Shown here one piece after another: positions 1 to 7,899 of a stretch of DNA of 64,000 nt. Origin of the DNA: DASTBU01 sp035711845 (lineage in GTDB: Bacteria > Acidobacteriota > Vicinamibacteria > Vicinamibacterales > 2-12-FULL-66-21); contig DASTBU010000043.1 of NCBI GenBank assembly GCA_035711845.1, forward strand, positions 62,001-126,000, in the 5' to 3' direction. The notes under the pieces were generated by a model. It was given only the letters and a program-made list of their open reading frames with translations. It did not search any database and had not been told where the DNA came from. Numbering within the stretch: the stretch's first letter is position 1; the number at the start of each line of letters is the position of its first letter. The position numbers and the translations under genes were made by a program.

Positions 1-411
1 CAGCACCTCGTAGTCGACCTTGATCAGCCGAATGGCGTCGCCGGCGACCTCCTCGGTGACGGCTGCGACAGCCGCAACCTCTTCTCCCTGATATCGCACG
101 CGCGAGGTCTCCGGCTTGGCCGGATCCTTCAGCGCCAGGACCGCGCGCACGCCGGGCAGCTTCTCCGCCGCGCTCACATCGATGGACCGGACGCGTGCGT
201 GCGGATGTGGAGAGTCCAGCAGGCGGCCGTAGAGCATGCCCGGGCGGATGATGTCGTAGGTGTATTTCGCCCGGCCGCTGGCCTTGTCGGGCCCGTCGAG
301 CCGCCTGGTGGGCTTGCCGATGATCGCCCGCTCGGCCGGCGGTGGCCACGCGGCAGCCGGAGACGCAGACGGCTGGGACGGGGCGGGCTGTTGTTGCTGT
401 TGCTCAGCCAC
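1..411 (-). CDS. Xanthine dehydrogenase family, molybdenum-binding large subunit (partial, 5' part only)
   Basis: N-terminal 137 codons of the large catalytic subunit of a molybdenum hydroxylase (xanthine dehydrogenase / aldehyde oxidase / CO dehydrogenase family); the rest lies beyond the window edge. After a Gln/Pro-rich leader (VAEQQQQQPAPSQ) come the family's opening motifs IGKPTRRLDGPDKASG and LLDSPHPHARV. I chose the GTG at 411 because GGGAGG stands just upstream and because GTGGCTGA overlaps the stop of the iron-sulfur subunit gene by 8 bases, so the two are translationally coupled. The substrate cannot be told from this fragment. The Tat signal on the partner subunit suggests the complex works in the periplasm. 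Confidence 0.85.
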   Translation of the reverse strand, partial: MAEQQQQQPAPSQPSASPAAAWPPPAERAIIGKPTRRLDGPDKASGRAKYTYDIIRPGMLYGRLLDSPHPHARVRSIDVSAAEKLPGVRAVLALKDPAKPETSRVRYQGEEVAAVAAVTEEVAGDAIRLIKVDYEVL

Positions 412-1009
412 GGCGACCTCCCGTGTTCAGTGCCGCTTCGAGGACGCGGGCGTACGTGCCGCAGCGGCAGATGTTCCCGTCGAGCGCCTTGCGCGCCTGT
501 TCCGCGGTGGGTTTCGGGTTCTGTTCGAGCAGCGCCGCCGTGGCGACGACGAACCCTGGCGTGCAGAACCCGCACATCAGGCCGTCACGCTCGCAGAATG
601 CCTGCTGAACCGGGTGAAGGACGGTGCCTTGTGCCAGGCTTTCAACGGTTCGAATCCGCTTGCCTTGCATCTCGATCGCGAGAGTCGAACAGGCATAGAT
701 GCTCTTGCCGTCGACCAGCACCGTGCACGCGCCGCACGACCCCCGGTCGCACACGCGCTTCGCACCGGTGATGTCGAGCCGGGTCCGCAGCGCGTCGAGC
801 AGCGTGACCCGCGGCTCGATCTCCAGCTTGTGCACGCGCCCGTTGACGTCGAGCTGAATCGGTACCGCCCCGGGACCGGCGGCGCGGACCCCCTGCTGCG
901 CGTCGAGCGGCGCCTGACCGAGCACACCCGCGGCCACCCCGCCTGCACCGACGGTCCTTAAAAACGACCTGCGACTGAACCCGGGTGCGTCCTGCTTCTT
1001 GGAAGCCAT
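404..1009 (-). CDS. (2Fe-2S)-binding small subunit of a molybdenum hydroxylase, Tat-exported
   Basis: 201-residue electron-transfer subunit that passes electrons from the molybdenum centre to an acceptor. A twin-arginine signal (SRRSFLRTVGAG, residues 12-23) is followed by a plant-type ferredoxin domain with C87, C92, C95 and C107 (CDRGSCGAC), then the all-helical second 2Fe-2S domain with C146/C149 (CGFC) and C181/C183 (CRC). All eight cluster ligands are present. The ATG at 1009 is preferred over the GTG at 1021 because GAGG lies 6 nt before it. It is the first gene of an operon with the large subunit downstream. The two-subunit form without a separate FAD subunit resembles periplasmic isoquinoline 1-oxidoreductase-type enzymes; that comparison is inference. 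Confidence 0.93.
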   Translation of the reverse strand: MASKKQDAPGFSRRSFLRTVGAGGVAAGVLGQAPLDAQQGVRAAGPGAVPIQLDVNGRVHKLEIEPRVTLLDALRTRLDITGAKRVCDRGSCGACTVLVDGKSIYACSTLAIEMQGKRIRTVESLAQGTVLHPVQQAFCERDGLMCGFCTPGFVVATAALLEQNPKPTAEQARKALDGNICRCGTYARVLEAALNTGGRRG

Positions 1010-1104
1010 GAAGAGCCTCACCGGACTAGATGGAAAGAGACGCTAATTAAAGCACAATGCCGCCGTACGCGATCCGCTTTCGACGTGACCCATCCCTCAG
1101 AACC

Positions 1105-1196
1105 TCAGCCTTCCGCCTTCGGCCTTCCCACTTCAGCCTTCCTACTTCAGCCTTCCTACTTCAGCCTCCCTACTTCTTCAGCCCTCAGCCTTGCCT
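1105..1196. repeat. Degenerate heptad tandem repeat (CTTCAGC / CTTCCTA units)
   Basis: Spacer between the iron-sulfur gene and the doxX-like gene, running slightly into the 3' end of the latter. Units of 7 bp alternate: CTTCAGC, CTTCCTA, CTTCAGC, CTTCCTA, CTTCAGC, CTCCCTA. The same 7-bp period with other units is seen in several other spacers of the window. Confidence 0.8.
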
Positions 1197-1652
1197 GAGC
1201 CTTGCTCGGCCGGCCGCCAGCGATTCGGCAGACCTGAGGCGCCGTGCGTCAACCGACAACGCGCCGGGACCGGAGAGTATCAGCGCCACCAGCGCCCCCA
1301 GAAGCACCAGGTGGAACTCGTATCCGTGGCCCTGCCCGGGCGCGTTGGTCCAGTTGAGGAAGAACCCGTTCGGAGCGTGGACCTTCCAGACCGCCACCAC
1401 CATCGTTGCGGTCAACAGTGCCGCGCTCACCCCTGTGAAGGCACCGCCCACGAGGAGCAGTCCGCAGAGAAACTCGACGAGGCCGACGACAAGGGCCAGC
1501 GGGTAGGCTGGGGTCAGACCTAGCTGCGCGAAGAAGGCGGCAGTGCCCGAAGGCCCTCCACCGCCCCCGAATCCGAACAGCTTCTGTGCTCCGTGGGCGA
1601 TGAAGACGACACCGACGGCGAGCCGGAGGACAACCGGGCCCCACGCCTGCAT
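1185..1652 (-). CDS. DoxX family membrane protein
   Basis: 155-residue integral membrane protein of the DoxX/DoxD-like family (small quinol-associated or redox-linked membrane proteins whose exact reaction is mostly unknown). Recognised by the N-terminal helix RLAVGVVFIAHGAQKLFGFG, the PLALVVGLVEFLCGLLLVGG helix and the terminal helix LVLLGALVALILSGPG; four membrane segments are visible. The ATG at 1652 has GGAGG about 7 nt upstream. The C-terminal tail (RARLRQG) is encoded by sequence that belongs to the heptad repeat tract, so the repeat has probably shaped the end of the protein. It is a stand-alone gene, divergent from the aminotransferase at 1812. Confidence 0.88.
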   Translation of the reverse strand: MQAWGPVVLRLAVGVVFIAHGAQKLFGFGGGGGPSGTAAFFAQLGLTPAYPLALVVGLVEFLCGLLLVGGAFTGVSAALLTATMVVAVWKVHAPNGFFLNWTNAPGQGHGYEFHLVLLGALVALILSGPGALSVDARRLRSAESLAAGRARLRQG

Positions 1653-1811
1653 TCGACGACCTCCACATGTGATGACGCTCGGGAGCGCCTGGTTGGAAGG
1701 GCCAGGTCGGCTATTGTGTCACCGTCGGAGCCTCGGAATACAGTATTCTCTGCCCAGTCCATCCTGCAATGCGGGTCACTTCGGCGCGTCCAGGCGTCAG
1801 GGGAGGGCGAG

Positions 1812-3104
1812 ATGTACACGCGGCGAGCGTTTCTGCAGGCGAGCGGTACGGCAAGTGCGGCCGCGGTGGCCGCGTTCACTGACAGCGCTCTTGTCCGGAT
1901 GAGTGCGGCGGCGCGTGACTGGACTGGCCGCGCCCCGGAGGACGTTGCCGCGGACGAGAGCTATTGGCGCGAGATCCAGCAGGCATTCACGCTGGACCGA
2001 ACCCTCATCAACCTCAACAACGGCGGCTGCTGTCCCAGCCCGCGCGTCGTCCACGAAGCGCTGAAGCGGTATCTCGACATCTCGAACCAGGCGCCCGTGT
2101 ACCACATGTGGCAGATCCTCGAGCCCAACATCGAAACGGTGCGGCGCAGGCTTGCCGCCGAGTTCGGCTGCGATCCCGAGGAGCTGGCCATCACCCGCAA
2201 CGCCAGCGAAGCGCTGCAGATCGCGCAACTCGGCCTCGACCTGAAGGCGGGCGACGAGGTCATCACCACCAATCAGGACTACGGGCGCATGCTCGACACA
2301 TGGGAGCAGCGGGTCCGGCGTGATCGGATCAAGCTGACCAGGGTGTCCTTTCCGGTGCCCCCTCGATCGCAGGACGAGCTCGCCGACCGCCTGCTCGGCG
2401 CGCTAACAGCAGCGACGAAGGTCCTGCACTTCTGCCACATCACGAACCTGACCGGTCAGATCTTCCCGGTGAAGCAGATTGCCGACGAGGCGAGGCGCCG
2501 CGGCATCAAGACGATCGTGGACGGCGCCCACGCGTTCGCGCATTTTTCCTTCAAGGCCTCCGATCTCGGGTGTGACTACTATGGCACCAGCCTGCACAAG
2601 TGGCTGCTCGCGCCGATGGGCACCGGGTTCCTGTACGTGAGGCGCGAGAACATCCCTGAGCTGTGGCCGCTCACGCCCGCGAACGAGAAGAAGACGGACG
2701 ACATCCGCAAGTTCGAAGAGATCGGCACGCACCCGGCAGCCAATCACAATGCGATCGCCGAGGCCCTGAGCTTCCACGAAGGCATCGGTATCGAGCGCAA
2801 ATCGGCGCGCCTGCGATATCTCAGGAACCGCTGGGCCGAGCGGCTGCGACAGAACCCGAAGATCCGCCTCCACACCAACCTCGATCCCGCGCACTCCTGC
2901 GCGATTGGGACCGTGCAGATCGTCGGCGTGCCAAGCGCGAAGCTCGTCGCCCGCCTCTGGGAACGGTGGCGCATCATCGCCACCCCGATCGTTCATGCCG
3001 AGTACGAGGGTGTGCGCATCACGCCGAACGTGTACACGACGCTCGAAGAGATCGATACGTTCGCGGCAGCGATGGAGGAGATTGTCGAGAAGGGCGTGGG
3101 CTAG
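1812..3104 (+). CDS. Tat-exported aminotransferase class V-fold PLP enzyme (isopenicillin N epimerase-like)
   Basis: 430-residue PLP enzyme of the class V (cysteine desulfurase / isopenicillin N epimerase) group. It starts with a twin-arginine signal (MYTRRAFLQASG) and an Ala-rich stretch, so export to the periplasm is likely, as in other Tat-exported members of this group. The core shows VDGAHAF (PLP ring-binding Asp) and TSLHKWLLAPMG with the Schiff-base lysine at about K263, then NPDV-like tail features (VRITPNVYTTLEEID). The ATG at 1812 follows GGGGAGGG; an upstream extension of the open frame has no start with a ribosome site. The substrate is unknown. Cysteine desulfurase activity is unlikely because no mobile catalytic Cys loop is evident. 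Confidence 0.88.
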   Translation: MYTRRAFLQASGTASAAAVAAFTDSALVRMSAAARDWTGRAPEDVAADESYWREIQQAFTLDRTLINLNNGGCCPSPRVVHEALKRYLDISNQAPVYHMWQILEPNIETVRRRLAAEFGCDPEELAITRNASEALQIAQLGLDLKAGDEVITTNQDYGRMLDTWEQRVRRDRIKLTRVSFPVPPRSQDELADRLLGALTAATKVLHFCHITNLTGQIFPVKQIADEARRRGIKTIVDGAHAFAHFSFKASDLGCDYYGTSLHKWLLAPMGTGFLYVRRENIPELWPLTPANEKKTDDIRKFEEIGTHPAANHNAIAEALSFHEGIGIERKSARLRYLRNRWAERLRQNPKIRLHTNLDPAHSCAIGTVQIVGVPSAKLVARLWERWRIIATPIVHAEYEGVRITPNVYTTLEEIDTFAAAMEEIVEKGVG

Positions 3105-3159
3105 CAGCTAACCGGCGCGTGGCGGCCGCCGTCGGCGATACGCCCTCCGCCGTGCCTTC

Positions 3160-3192
3160 GAAACGGGACGCTGGAAACTGGAAGCTGGCAAC
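3160..3192. repeat. Short heptad repeat (TGGAAAC / TGGAAGC / TGGCAAC)
   Basis: Three 7-bp units, TGGAAAC TGGAAGC TGGCAAC, lie directly beside the terminator at 3193-3223. This is one of several 7-bp-period spacer tracts in the window. Confidence 0.55.
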
Positions 3193-3223
3193 AAAAAAGG
3201 CAGAAGACCCGGGGTCTTCTGCC
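3193..3223 (-). terminator. Rho-independent terminator
   Basis: A perfect 12-bp inverted repeat (GGCAGAAGACCC ... GGGTCTTCTGCC) is followed on the minus strand by six T residues. It would end minus-strand transcripts coming from the OmpA-like gene, about 250 nt past its stop. On the plus strand there is no T run, so it is not a strong plus-strand terminator. Confidence 0.8.
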
Positions 3224-3410
3224 TTCGTCGTCGTCGTCTGCGATCTCGCCATCCGATCCGGTCGCACCTGTGTGGAGGATCCCAGCTGCGGCCGACCGGG
3301 GGCGGAACGCGAAGCACCCTGCGAAGTGCTGACGTTGATCATGGACACCAGTACCGGACCAGCCCGGCACGGCCCCAGCGATCCGCCCCCGGTCCGCCGC
3401 AGCGGCGAAA

Positions 3411-3458
3411 TCCACCGCCGCGGAACCCCGGACGGGAGGCGGGGTTCCGCGTGGTGGA
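3411..3458 (-). other. Long GC-rich hairpin just downstream of the OmpA-like gene
   Basis: Arms 3411-3430 and 3440-3458 pair over about 19 bp with one mismatch/bulge around a 9-nt loop. It starts 14 nt after the OmpA-like stop and has no T tract. It may protect the mRNA 3' end or pause transcription ahead of the terminator at 3193-3223. Confidence 0.6.
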
Positions 3459-3471
3459 CAGGCGCTCGATG

Positions 3472-4137
3472 TTAGCTGAGCACCTTGATGACGACGCGGC
3501 GATTCTGCGCGCGCCCGTCGCGGGTGTTGTTCGGCGCGATCGGCTTCTCTTCGCCGTAGCTGATCACGTTGATCTTGTGGAGCGGCACCTGGTGCGTCTC
3601 GTAGAGATACCGCTTCACGTTCTCCGCGCGCAGCAGTCCGAGCCGCTGGTTCAGGTCCTTCGGGCCCGTCGCGTCGGTGTGTCCCTCGATTTCGATGTAG
3701 GAGCCGTTCGGGTTCGCCTTCAACTGCTGCACGAGCTGATCGATCTCCTGGACCGATTGCTCGGGAAGCGCCGCGTTGCCGAACTTGAAGCCGCCCTTGT
3801 CCTCGGTCAGCACGACCTCGTAAACGAGCCGCTTCACGGTCTTCTCAATGGCGTCGGCGCGGGTATTGACGGCTTCGGCCGCCGAACGCGCCTCGTCGGC
3901 ACGCTGACCGGCCTGCGCGGCCTTCTGATCGGCCGCCAGGGCCTTCTGATCGACTTCTCCGATGCGCTGTTCGTTGACGCGCGTCCGCTCTTGTGTCTCT
4001 TCGACCGAGCGGGTCAGAGTGTCGACCTTCTCGTTGACCTGCGCCACTTCGCCACGCACGAACTTCTTCGTCGCGCACGCTGTGGTGCCGCCGAGCGCCA
4101 ATGCAAGCACGGGTACCGCCAGCACGACTTTCTTCAT
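3472..4137 (-). CDS. OmpA-family peptidoglycan-associated (lipo)protein with coiled coil
   Basis: 221-residue envelope protein. It has an N-terminal signal (MKKVVLAVPVLALALGGTTAC) whose Cys is preceded by TTA rather than a textbook lipobox, so lipidation is possible but unproven. A heptad-rich coiled coil follows (about residues 28-105, VNEKVDTLTRSVEETQERT). The C-terminal OmpA domain contains IEIEGHTDATG, LGLLRAENVKRYL and the NRRVVI peptidoglycan-binding end. The architecture resembles small Pal/Lpp-like tethers: the coiled coil spans the periplasm while the OmpA domain holds diaminopimelate. Start ATG at 4137 has GGAGG close upstream. It is followed by a hairpin and a terminator, so it is transcribed as a single gene or as the last gene. 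Confidence 0.88.
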   Translation of the reverse strand: MKKVVLAVPVLALALGGTTACATKKFVRGEVAQVNEKVDTLTRSVEETQERTRVNEQRIGEVDQKALAADQKAAQAGQRADEARSAAEAVNTRADAIEKTVKRLVYEVVLTEDKGGFKFGNAALPEQSVQEIDQLVQQLKANPNGSYIEIEGHTDATGPKDLNQRLGLLRAENVKRYLYETHQVPLHKINVISYGEEKPIAPNNTRDGRAQNRRVVIKVLS

Positions 4138-4199
4138 ATGTCCTCCGTCTACTCCCGTCCGCCCTGACGGCGGACATGGCTACGCGGCGTCTGCGCCGC

Positions 4200-5240
4200 T
4201 CAATCGCGGCGTCTGCCGCTCTCTCCGATTCTTCCGGACCGACCGATGACCGCCCCACGCTCCTCATCCGGCGGCGTGCGTCCCCCGCCGGCAACGTACC
4301 CGCTGCGCGCCCTGACGACCAGGTTGCGCTGGCGCGCCTTGACTTCGAGCGACTTCCAGCCTGCCCTCGGCGACGCCTCGAACGCCAGCAGGTACTGGTG
4401 CCGCAGCTCGTCGATGATCTGCCGCGCCGCCACGCTCGCGTGCGCGGGAGCGCTCGAGATGAACAGGTCGCCGCCCGTCCACTGCGACAAGTCCCGCAAC
4501 GCCAGGCTGATGATTGCGCTCGGGCTGTCCTTGTCGCGCGCCGGATCGTCGATCGCCGACATCACCGCGACGACGTAGACCGGCACATCGATAGCGCTGG
4601 CAATCCCGGAGACCTCTGGAGCCGACAACCGGCTCTTCGTATCGATTCCGTCGGTCAGCACGACCACCGCGACCCGCTTCGGCAGCCGGCCTCCGTCGCC
4701 ACTCGCCTCTGCGACCGCGGCGCGCGCGGTTTCGGCAACGGCGTCGTAGAGCGATGTCTGCCCGTATGGCGGCTCAACCCGCTCGATCGCCTCCTCCAGC
4801 GCCGAGAAGTCCGACGTGAACCCATGGACCCGATCGAGCCGGCTGTCGAACGAGAAGAGCGCCGCCTGATCGCCGGGCCGCATCGCGCTGAACAGATGCC
4901 GCGCCGCCTGACGCGTGTCTGCGACCTTGCTCCCGACGCGCATGCTGCCACTGATGTCAAAGAGCACCGCGAGCTTGATTGGGCCGTTCCGCTCCGACTC
5001 GAACCCGACGATCGGCCGAGCTGTTCCCCCTTCGACGACAATGAAGTCGTCGCGAGAGAGGTCGGAAACGAATCGGCCCCGCCGGTCGCGAACCACGGCT
5101 GCCACCGACACCAGATCCACCGAGGATCTGAACGTCGGTGCCGGTTCTGGCGGCTGCCCCGATGTTCCTTGGGCGCCAGCCTGTCCGGGCAACAGCAGCA
5201 CTGCAGCTGCGGCTGCAAGGGCGGCACGACGCGCCGTCAT
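4200..5240 (-). CDS. VWFA-related domain protein (acidobacterial type), secreted
   Basis: 346-residue exported protein with a signal peptide (AALAAAAAVLLLPGQAGAQG) and a von Willebrand factor A domain. The metal-ion-dependent adhesion site is visible as LFDISGSMR (DxSxS), followed by LTDGIDTKS. The front part DFIVVEGG.ARPIVGFE matches the acidobacterial VWFA-related family, which is expanded in this phylum and has no firmly known function (adhesion or scaffold roles are suggested by the fold). The ATG at 5240 is chosen over the upstream ATG at 5282 because GGAGGGG lies just before it and the signal peptide then begins correctly. It is divergent from the aminotransferase at 5444. Confidence 0.88.
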   Translation of the reverse strand: MTARRAALAAAAAVLLLPGQAGAQGTSGQPPEPAPTFRSSVDLVSVAAVVRDRRGRFVSDLSRDDFIVVEGGTARPIVGFESERNGPIKLAVLFDISGSMRVGSKVADTRQAARHLFSAMRPGDQAALFSFDSRLDRVHGFTSDFSALEEAIERVEPPYGQTSLYDAVAETARAAVAEASGDGGRLPKRVAVVVLTDGIDTKSRLSAPEVSGIASAIDVPVYVVAVMSAIDDPARDKDSPSAIISLALRDLSQWTGGDLFISSAPAHASVAARQIIDELRHQYLLAFEASPRAGWKSLEVKARQRNLVVRARSGYVAGGGRTPPDEERGAVIGRSGRIGESGRRRD

Positions 5241-5303
5241 GACCCCTCCACTACCAAAGAGCCTGCCATCCTGATAAGTCATTGATTAATACTGCCTTAT
5301 CTT

Positions 5304-5412
5304 CCTGAGCAGCCTAATTTCGCTGCTCAGGGCCAGCCTGAGTCGCGTAGAAATTACGCGATCAAGGGAAACTGCGCCTGTCATTTCTACAAGCTGAGCC
5401 GGAATCCGGCTC
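5304..5412. promoter_or_regulatory. Divergent spacer with three consecutive inverted repeats
   Basis: Between two divergent genes there are three hairpin-forming repeats: 5304-5313/5322-5331 (perfect 10 bp, CCTGAGCAGC), 5347-5354/5383-5390 (perfect 8 bp, GTAGAAAT) and 5396-5402/5406-5412 (perfect 7 bp, GAGCCGG AAT CCGGCTC). The last sits 17 nt before the TAGAAT -10-like hexamer of the plus-strand gene, where a -35 element would be, so it is a candidate operator. Confidence 0.55.
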
Positions 5413-5443
5413 GAGGCCCATTTACTGGTAGAATTCGTGTGCA

Positions 5444-6661
5444 ATGACGGCTCGAACCACGCATCCCATACGCGTAGCGCGGCGCATCAGCGGCTTCGTC
5501 TACGCGATCCGGAATATCGTGACCGAGGCCCGAAAGGTTGAGGCTTCGGGCCGGAATGTCCGCTACCTCAATATCGGCGACCCCATTCCCTTCGGGTTCA
5601 ACACGCCGCCGCACCTGATCGAGGCCGTCGAGCGCGCCATGCGCAGCGGTCAGAACGGCTACGCACCGTCGGTGGGCATCCTGCCGGCGCGTGAAGCGGT
5701 CGTCGACGAGTGCCTCCGCCGCGGTATGCCCGCCTCACCCGACCGCGTCGTGATTACGTCCGGCACGTCGGAGGGGATCGAGCTCGCGCTGACCGCGCTG
5801 GCGCAGGAGGGCGACGACGTCCTGGTGCCGGTGCCGACCTATCCTCTGTACACCGCCGTGCTCGCGAAGATCGGCGCGCGCCCCGTGTTCTATCGCACCG
5901 ACCCCACTCGCGGGTGGCTCCCCGACGTGGACCACGTCCGTAGCCTGATCACGCCCTCGACCCGGGCGCTCGTCGTCATCGATCCCAACAACCCGACGGG
6001 CGCGACCTACTCCGAGGAGATCCGTCGCGAGCTGGTGGAGCTGGCGGACCGGCACAACTTCCCGCTGCTGGCCGACGAGGTGTACGCCGACCTTGCCTAC
6101 GATGGGCCGGTGCCGGCGCTCGCTGCGGTCAATCCGGACGCACCCGTGATCTCTTTCTCCTCGCTGTCGAAGGCCTACCTCGCGCCAGGATGGCGGGCGG
6201 GCTGGATGGCGGTCGGCAGGACCGATCGGCTCGACGAGGTGCTCGGAGCGATTCGAAAGCTCGCGGACGGACGTCTGTGCAGCACAGGGCCGATGGAATA
6301 CGCGATCGTTGCCGCGCTCAACGGCGACCGCTCCCATCAGCAGGCGTTTCGCGCGGCGCTTCGCGAGCGCGCGCAGCTGACGACCCGGCGGCTCAACATG
6401 ATCCCGGGAATCACCTCGGTCGCGCCGACCGCGGCGTTCTACGCGATGCCGCGCGTGTCGTTGCCGCCCGGAAGGACCGACGAGGAGTACGTGCTCGCGC
6501 TCCTGCGCGAGACCGGGATCCTCTGCGTGTACGGCTCCGGCTTCGGCACGCGTCCAGAGGGCGGCTTCTTCAGGGTGGTCTTCCTCGCGCCTCTCGATGA
6601 GCTGTCGGTGATTTACGACGACATCGACCGCTTCACCCGCGAGTTTCTCGCGCGCGGGTGA
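5444..6661 (+). CDS. Class I/II PLP-dependent aminotransferase (AlaA/AspC-like)
   Basis: 405-residue fold-type I aminotransferase. Visible family motifs: NIGDP near the N-terminus, the SGTSEGIEL turn that binds PLP phosphate, IDPNNPTGATYS (Asn pocket), LADEVYADL (Asp pairing with pyridine N), and SFSSLSKAYLAPGWRAGW with the Schiff-base lysine at about K243. The substrate-carboxylate Arg lies near GFFRVVFL. Length and motif spacing fit alanine/glutamate-pyruvate-type aminotransferases (AlaA family), but substrate assignment from sequence alone is insecure. There is no Shine-Dalgarno; a TAGAAT hexamer ends 9 nt before the ATG, so the mRNA may be leaderless. Monocistronic. Confidence 0.9.
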   Translation: MTARTTHPIRVARRISGFVYAIRNIVTEARKVEASGRNVRYLNIGDPIPFGFNTPPHLIEAVERAMRSGQNGYAPSVGILPAREAVVDECLRRGMPASPDRVVITSGTSEGIELALTALAQEGDDVLVPVPTYPLYTAVLAKIGARPVFYRTDPTRGWLPDVDHVRSLITPSTRALVVIDPNNPTGATYSEEIRRELVELADRHNFPLLADEVYADLAYDGPVPALAAVNPDAPVISFSSLSKAYLAPGWRAGWMAVGRTDRLDEVLGAIRKLADGRLCSTGPMEYAIVAALNGDRSHQQAFRAALRERAQLTTRRLNMIPGITSVAPTAAFYAMPRVSLPPGRTDEEYVLALLRETGILCVYGSGFGTRPEGGFFRVVFLAPLDELSVIYDDIDRFTREFLARG

Positions 6662-6753
6662 GGGCTCGTCCCCGGCCCAGGCAGCCGCCATCTGTGTGCG
6701 CCTGGATTGCGGCGACGATCATCGTGACATGATGTTGCCCGGGTGATTCACCG

Positions 6754-7845
6754 ATGAGCACGCGAACGCCGTCGCGCGAGGTCAGCACACGTACAACGCC
6801 AGAGTCTCGACCGCGCCACACCGACCCGCGATTCATCGTTCTCTATGCCATCTGGATGACGGCGCTCGCCGGCGTGGTGCTCTGGGCCGCCTATCGCGTC
6901 CGAAACGTCCTGCTCCTCATCTACATCAGCAGCCTGCTCGCCATCGGCTTCAGCCCGGTGGTCCGGCTGATCGAGCGACAGAAGGTATTGCCCATTGGCA
7001 CGCGGCGCTTCCCGCGGTGGCTCGCCATCCTGGTGCTCTACGTGATGATCATCGGTGCGATCGTCGGCGTCGGATTCGCGATCGTGCCGCCGCTCGCCGA
7101 TCAGGCCCAGCAGCTGTGGGCCGCGCGCACCGACATGTTCGAACGCGCGCAGGCGTTCCTGATCTCGAAGGGGTTGCTCGAGGAACACCTGACCTTCACC
7201 GAGGCCGTCCAGCGGGCCCCCGTCGGAGGCGGCACGACCGCAGTTGGCACGGTCTTCGGGACCATCTGGGGCGTGGTCGGCGGCATTTTCGGCTTTGTCA
7301 CGATCCTGATCCTGACCTTCTACCTGCTCGTCGAGGCGGCGCACCTGCGCCAGAGCCTGATCCGCCTCTTTCCGCGCGCGCGACGGGCCCGTGTCGAGAA
7401 GGCGAGCCGCGACATCACGCTGAAGGTGAGCGCCTGGCTCGGTGGCCAGGCCCTGCTCGGCACGATCATCGGCGTGACCACCGCGATCGGCCTCGGGCTG
7501 CTCGGCATTCCGTTCTTCTACGTTCTCGCGCTGATCGCCGGCATCGGCGAGCTCATCCCGGTCGTCGGCCCGATTCTCTCGGCGATCCCCGCAATCGCCA
7601 TCGCCGCCACGATTTCATGGAACAAGGCCCTCTTCGTGCTCATCTTCTTCGTCGTGCAGCAGCAATTCGAGAATCACATCCTGGTGCCGAAGGTGATGGG
7701 CCGACAGGTCGGCATCAGCCCTGTCATGGTGATCCTTGCGCTGCTGATCGGCGGGAACCTCCTCGGCATCCTCGGCGCCCTGCTCGCCGTCCCCACCGCT
7801 GCGATCATCCAGGTGCTGTTCAATGAGGTCACGTCGGAGGAGTAG
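6754..7845 (+). CDS. AI-2E family transporter (PerM/YdiK-like permease)
   Basis: 363-residue polytopic inner-membrane protein. Hydrophobic helices near the N-terminus (ALAGVVLWAAYRVRN, VLLLIYISSLLAIGFSPVV), a central soluble loop, and a C-terminal helix cluster with the family signature GIGELIPVVGPILSAIPA are all visible, then QQQFENHILVPKVMGR. Members export autoinducer-2, act as Na+/H+ antiporters, or have unknown substrates; nothing here decides between these. It is followed after 54 bp by the phosphatase gene at 7900, in the same direction, which has its own -10-like hexamer. Confidence 0.92.
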   Translation: MSTRTPSREVSTRTTPESRPRHTDPRFIVLYAIWMTALAGVVLWAAYRVRNVLLLIYISSLLAIGFSPVVRLIERQKVLPIGTRRFPRWLAILVLYVMIIGAIVGVGFAIVPPLADQAQQLWAARTDMFERAQAFLISKGLLEEHLTFTEAVQRAPVGGGTTAVGTVFGTIWGVVGGIFGFVTILILTFYLLVEAAHLRQSLIRLFPRARRARVEKASRDITLKVSAWLGGQALLGTIIGVTTAIGLGLLGIPFFYVLALIAGIGELIPVVGPILSAIPAIAIAATISWNKALFVLIFFVVQQQFENHILVPKVMGRQVGISPVMVILALLIGGNLLGILGALLAVPTAAIIQVLFNEVTSEE

Positions 7846-7899
7846 CTGTCGCGTCGGTTGTCCGTGTGAGCCGTCTGTGGTCCGCTATACTCCTCTTTG

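Noticed and set aside
640..668. GGTTCGAATCC motif suggesting a tRNA T-arm
   Set aside because: It lies inside the intact iron-sulfur subunit gene, and no tRNA cloverleaf can be drawn around it.
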